Assembly: GCA_019114755.1 (NCBI GenBank)
Contig: DXEW01000036.1
Location: 1-41,673 of the forward strand
DNA length: 41,673 bases
Direction: 5' to 3'
Source: Candidatus Borkfalkia faecavium
Lineage (GTDB): Bacteria; Bacillota; Clostridia; Christensenellales; Borkfalkiaceae
The notes beneath the pieces were generated by a model. It ran no database searches. It had not been told where the DNA came from and saw nothing but the letters and a program-made list of their open reading frames with translations. Both the position numbers and the translations under genes were made by a program. Numbering within the stretch: position 1 is the first letter of the stretch; every line of letters begins with the position of its first letter. Positions 39,885-41,673 of this stretch are shown piece after piece.

Positions 39885-41465
39885 TTGAAAAATGCGATTA
39901 TTGTATACTCAGCAGCAAACGCACATGGATATTTAACTTGCATTGTACACAGAATGTTGCATAAAAAATATGATTATGCAATTTATATTGGGGACAATGT
40001 AGTGGCTCCCCGTACCGGCGGTTTGGACATATTTGACGACAATATTTTGTATAAACAGATCGCAGGAGATTGGGGCAATAAAAATGATTTATCCCCGGAA
40101 GAATATGAAAAATATTTGTTGAATTTTTTCGACGGAGAGTTAAAAAAACATAAAATTGCCATTCAAGAAGTAGCTGAATGGTATATAGGCAGCAACTGGG
40201 CCGATTTTCCAATTTATCTCAATTTGAAGGGGATAAAACACAATATATTTCAAGAAGGGATTGGGGATATAGGGCTATCAAAAGAGAGTTGGGCTGTTAA
40301 ATTCCCATGCCAATTTGAAGCTCGGAAAAAGACAGGCATGTTTCGCGGGTTAGATAATGACAACATAATAGCTGCATATATCCATCCTAAAACATATAAA
40401 GGGGAACATCAAAAAATTATCCCTTTTGATATTGTAAAAGAAATGCAAAAACTTCGGCAAGAGGATAAGGATACGCTGGCTGCCCTTTTCAAAATTCCGC
40501 AATACGTTTATTCTCCAATAAAAAAAATACTTCTGCTGACGCAGTGGTTTAGGATCAATGGAGAAGTTTGGAAAAGCACGGATATTTTGAAGATGTATTC
40601 GCTGTTGCTTGACCTTTACATAGCAAATAACTCAGCTCATGTACAATTGTTGATCAAGCCGCATCCTGCAGATCCAATGAAAACGGAATATAAAAAAGTA
40701 TTTTTAGGCTGTGATGTTTTGACCTCTTCATTCCCCAGCGAATGCATGGGGCTGATTGAGGACGCTTCTTTTGATAAGGCGATAACGATTTCGTCTTCAT
40801 CTATTTATTCGGCTGAAGCGATTTCTAAAAAGCAAATTGCTGTTAAATTTTTTGAAAAATTTTATAACAGCATGCCAAGTGTGTTTATGTGTGCTCGCTT
40901 AGTAAAATTGCTTGGGTATAAGTGTTTCCATTTCGGTATTTTTAATGAAGTGATGCTGCCGTTGATTGCGGAAAGACAGGGGTATTTGCCGGATAAATCT
41001 ATTTGGTATCGCATCGATACAACGCCGCTAACAGAAAAGGGAGCGGTAATTATATACGATTATATTTGGAGAGAGGGTGTATATCATGTACCGCTATCAA
41101 AGCTGACGGCTTGTCCTAAAGGCAGTTTCGCATTTATTATAACAGAGAATATCAATAATCATATTCAGACTTTGTATGATTTAAAACTGGTCGATTATTT
41201 GTTTACGATCGGGGGCGAATTGACTCCTTATGAAGATGGTAGTTCGCTTTTGCCTTTGTATACAAGCCATGAGGTAAAGAAGATTTATGTGTTTACAAAA
41301 GATACAGAAGTAAAAGAGAAAATACAAAGCCTGAGTTGGGTATATACATTGCCATATAGTAGACTGATCGCCAAAAAGATCGATTTGAAAGAGTGTGAAT
41401 GTGCGGATAAAATCAAACTGAATTATTTGCTTGATCATTTTGTTGATCAAGAGGAGGAAAAATAA
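39885..41465 (+). CDS. Putative glycosyltransferase of the polysialyltransferase-like type
   Basis: The 526-residue protein starts with TTG after gaggaa; no ATG fits the frame nearby. The N-terminus ([21 protein letters not shown]) looks like the first strand of a GT-B fold. [25 protein letters not shown] near 262-286 has the KPHPxD motif shared by capsule polysialyltransferases and related CMP-sugar or CDP-polyol transferases, with [12 protein letters not shown] further on. The downstream CMP-Kdo-type nucleotide sugar gene, overlapping by one base, supports a CMP-activated donor. The sequence is AT-rich. The GT assignment is moderate and the donor is inference. Confidence 0.6.
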   Translation: MKNAIIVYSAANAHGYLTCIVHRMLHKKYDYAIYIGDNVVAPRTGGLDIFDDNILYKQIAGDWGNKNDLSPEEYEKYLLNFFDGELKKHKIAIQEVAEWYIGSNWADFPIYLNLKGIKHNIFQEGIGDIGLSKESWAVKFPCQFEARKKTGMFRGLDNDNIIAAYIHPKTYKGEHQKIIPFDIVKEMQKLRQEDKDTLAALFKIPQYVYSPIKKILLLTQWFRINGEVWKSTDILKMYSLLLDLYIANNSAHVQLLIKPHPADPMKTEYKKVFLGCDVLTSSFPSECMGLIEDASFDKAITISSSSIYSAEAISKKQIAVKFFEKFYNSMPSVFMCARLVKLLGYKCFHFGIFNEVMLPLIAERQGYLPDKSIWYRIDTTPLTEKGAVIIYDYIWREGVYHVPLSKLTACPKGSFAFIITENINNHIQTLYDLKLVDYLFTIGGELTPYEDGSSLLPLYTSHEVKKIYVFTKDTEVKEKIQSLSWVYTLPYSRLIAKKIDLKECECADKIKLNYLLDHFVDQEEEK

Positions 41466-41673
41466 TGAAAATCATCGGAGTGATACCGGCGCGGTATGCG
41501 TCGTCTAGGTTTCCGGGGAAGCCGTTGGCAGATATTTGCGGCAAGCCTATGATTTGGTGGGTGTATAATCAAACAAAGCAAGTGAAATCTCTTTCCGACG
41601 TTATTGTAGCGACGGATGATGATAGGATCGGTGCAGTGTGTGCAAAATTATCTATTCCATTTGTTCTGACATC
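41465..41673 (+). CDS. kdsB: CMP-Kdo synthetase-like cytidylyltransferase, N-terminal part (cut by window end)
   Basis: The first 69 residues are visible. [21 protein letters not shown] is the CTP-binding start of 3-deoxy-manno-octulosonate cytidylyltransferase. GKPMIWWVY and [10 protein letters not shown] follow at the family spacing. KdsB makes CMP-Kdo, normally for lipopolysaccharide or for Kdo-containing capsules. In a Gram-positive-like organism this points to a capsule or surface glycan with a Kdo-like acid, or to a relative using another 3-deoxy sugar. The ATG overlaps the preceding stop (TAATG), with gaggagg upstream. The product is cut at the window edge. Confidence 0.88.
   Translation, partial: MKIIGVIPARYASSRFPGKPLADICGKPMIWWVYNQTKQVKSLSDVIVATDDDRIGAVCAKLSIPFVLT

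Overview
The window looks like a chromosomal segment of an anaerobic, probably spore-forming member of the Bacillota (Clostridia-like). The evidence is the sporulation-type gene yunB, a T-box leader in front of pheST, an ammonia-dependent asparagine synthetase, rubrerythrin with a flavin reductase-rubredoxin fusion, an ATC-hydrolase-family protein, a C_GCAxxG family protein, Shine-Dalgarno sites of the GGAGG type and TTGACA-17-TATAAT promoters. The core (about 2.5-33.7 kb) is visibly GC-rich. The left end (1-2.5 kb) and the right end (37-41.7 kb) are clearly more AT-rich, which suggests different histories. No tRNA, rRNA, CRISPR array or complete insertion sequence was seen.

Layout. 1-2.5 kb: the end of a methyltransferase, a ZIP metal transporter, the broken stub of a DtxR/MntR-type metalloregulator, and a membrane protein. 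2.5-6 kb: a MATE exporter whose upstream region holds a promoter and two terminator hairpins (possible small RNA or attenuator), a four-copy hairpin repeat, and an Asp-box (sialidase-superfamily) protein. 6-10.7 kb: an HAD phosphatase-asnA operon with an apparently leaderless start, an aldo/keto reductase, a DUF5677-like protein and a small membrane protein. 10.8-15.7 kb: flavin reductase-rubredoxin, rubrerythrin, ATC-hydrolase-family protein, a phosphopantetheinyl transferase, a C_GCAxxG protein and a 1-phosphofructokinase. 15.8-20.1 kb: a large GH51 arabinofuranosidase, two overlapping membrane-protein genes and yunB. 20.2-26.1 kb: T-box-pheS-pheT, then pyrophosphatase, SGNH hydrolase and isochorismatase-family hydrolase. 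26.2-36.2 kb: a catabolic locus with a divergent AraC regulator and the tightly packed series GH3, GPH symporter, two HSL-type esterases and GH78 rhamnosidase. 36.3 kb to the end: an inverted-repeat-bounded promoter, a serine-recombinase-like gene and the start of a surface-polysaccharide cluster (dual glycosyltransferase, putative polysialyltransferase-like protein, CMP-Kdo synthetase-like protein cut by the window edge).

The most interesting element is at 36361-36486. An 18-bp inverted repeat (17/18 match) encloses 90 bp with a near-consensus promoter (TTGACA-17-TACAAT) that points away from the polysaccharide genes. It looks like a phase-variation switch caught in the OFF orientation. The next gene resembles a serine recombinase, but conserved active-site arginines are replaced, so it may be a DNA-binding regulator rather than the enzyme that flips the switch.

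A second theme is that gene boundaries across the window are littered with short tandem duplications (21-99 bp periods). They copy terminator hairpins, a promoter -35 box, the end of pheT with its stop codon, part of the T-box leader, and in one case an in-frame stretch at the start of an esterase gene.
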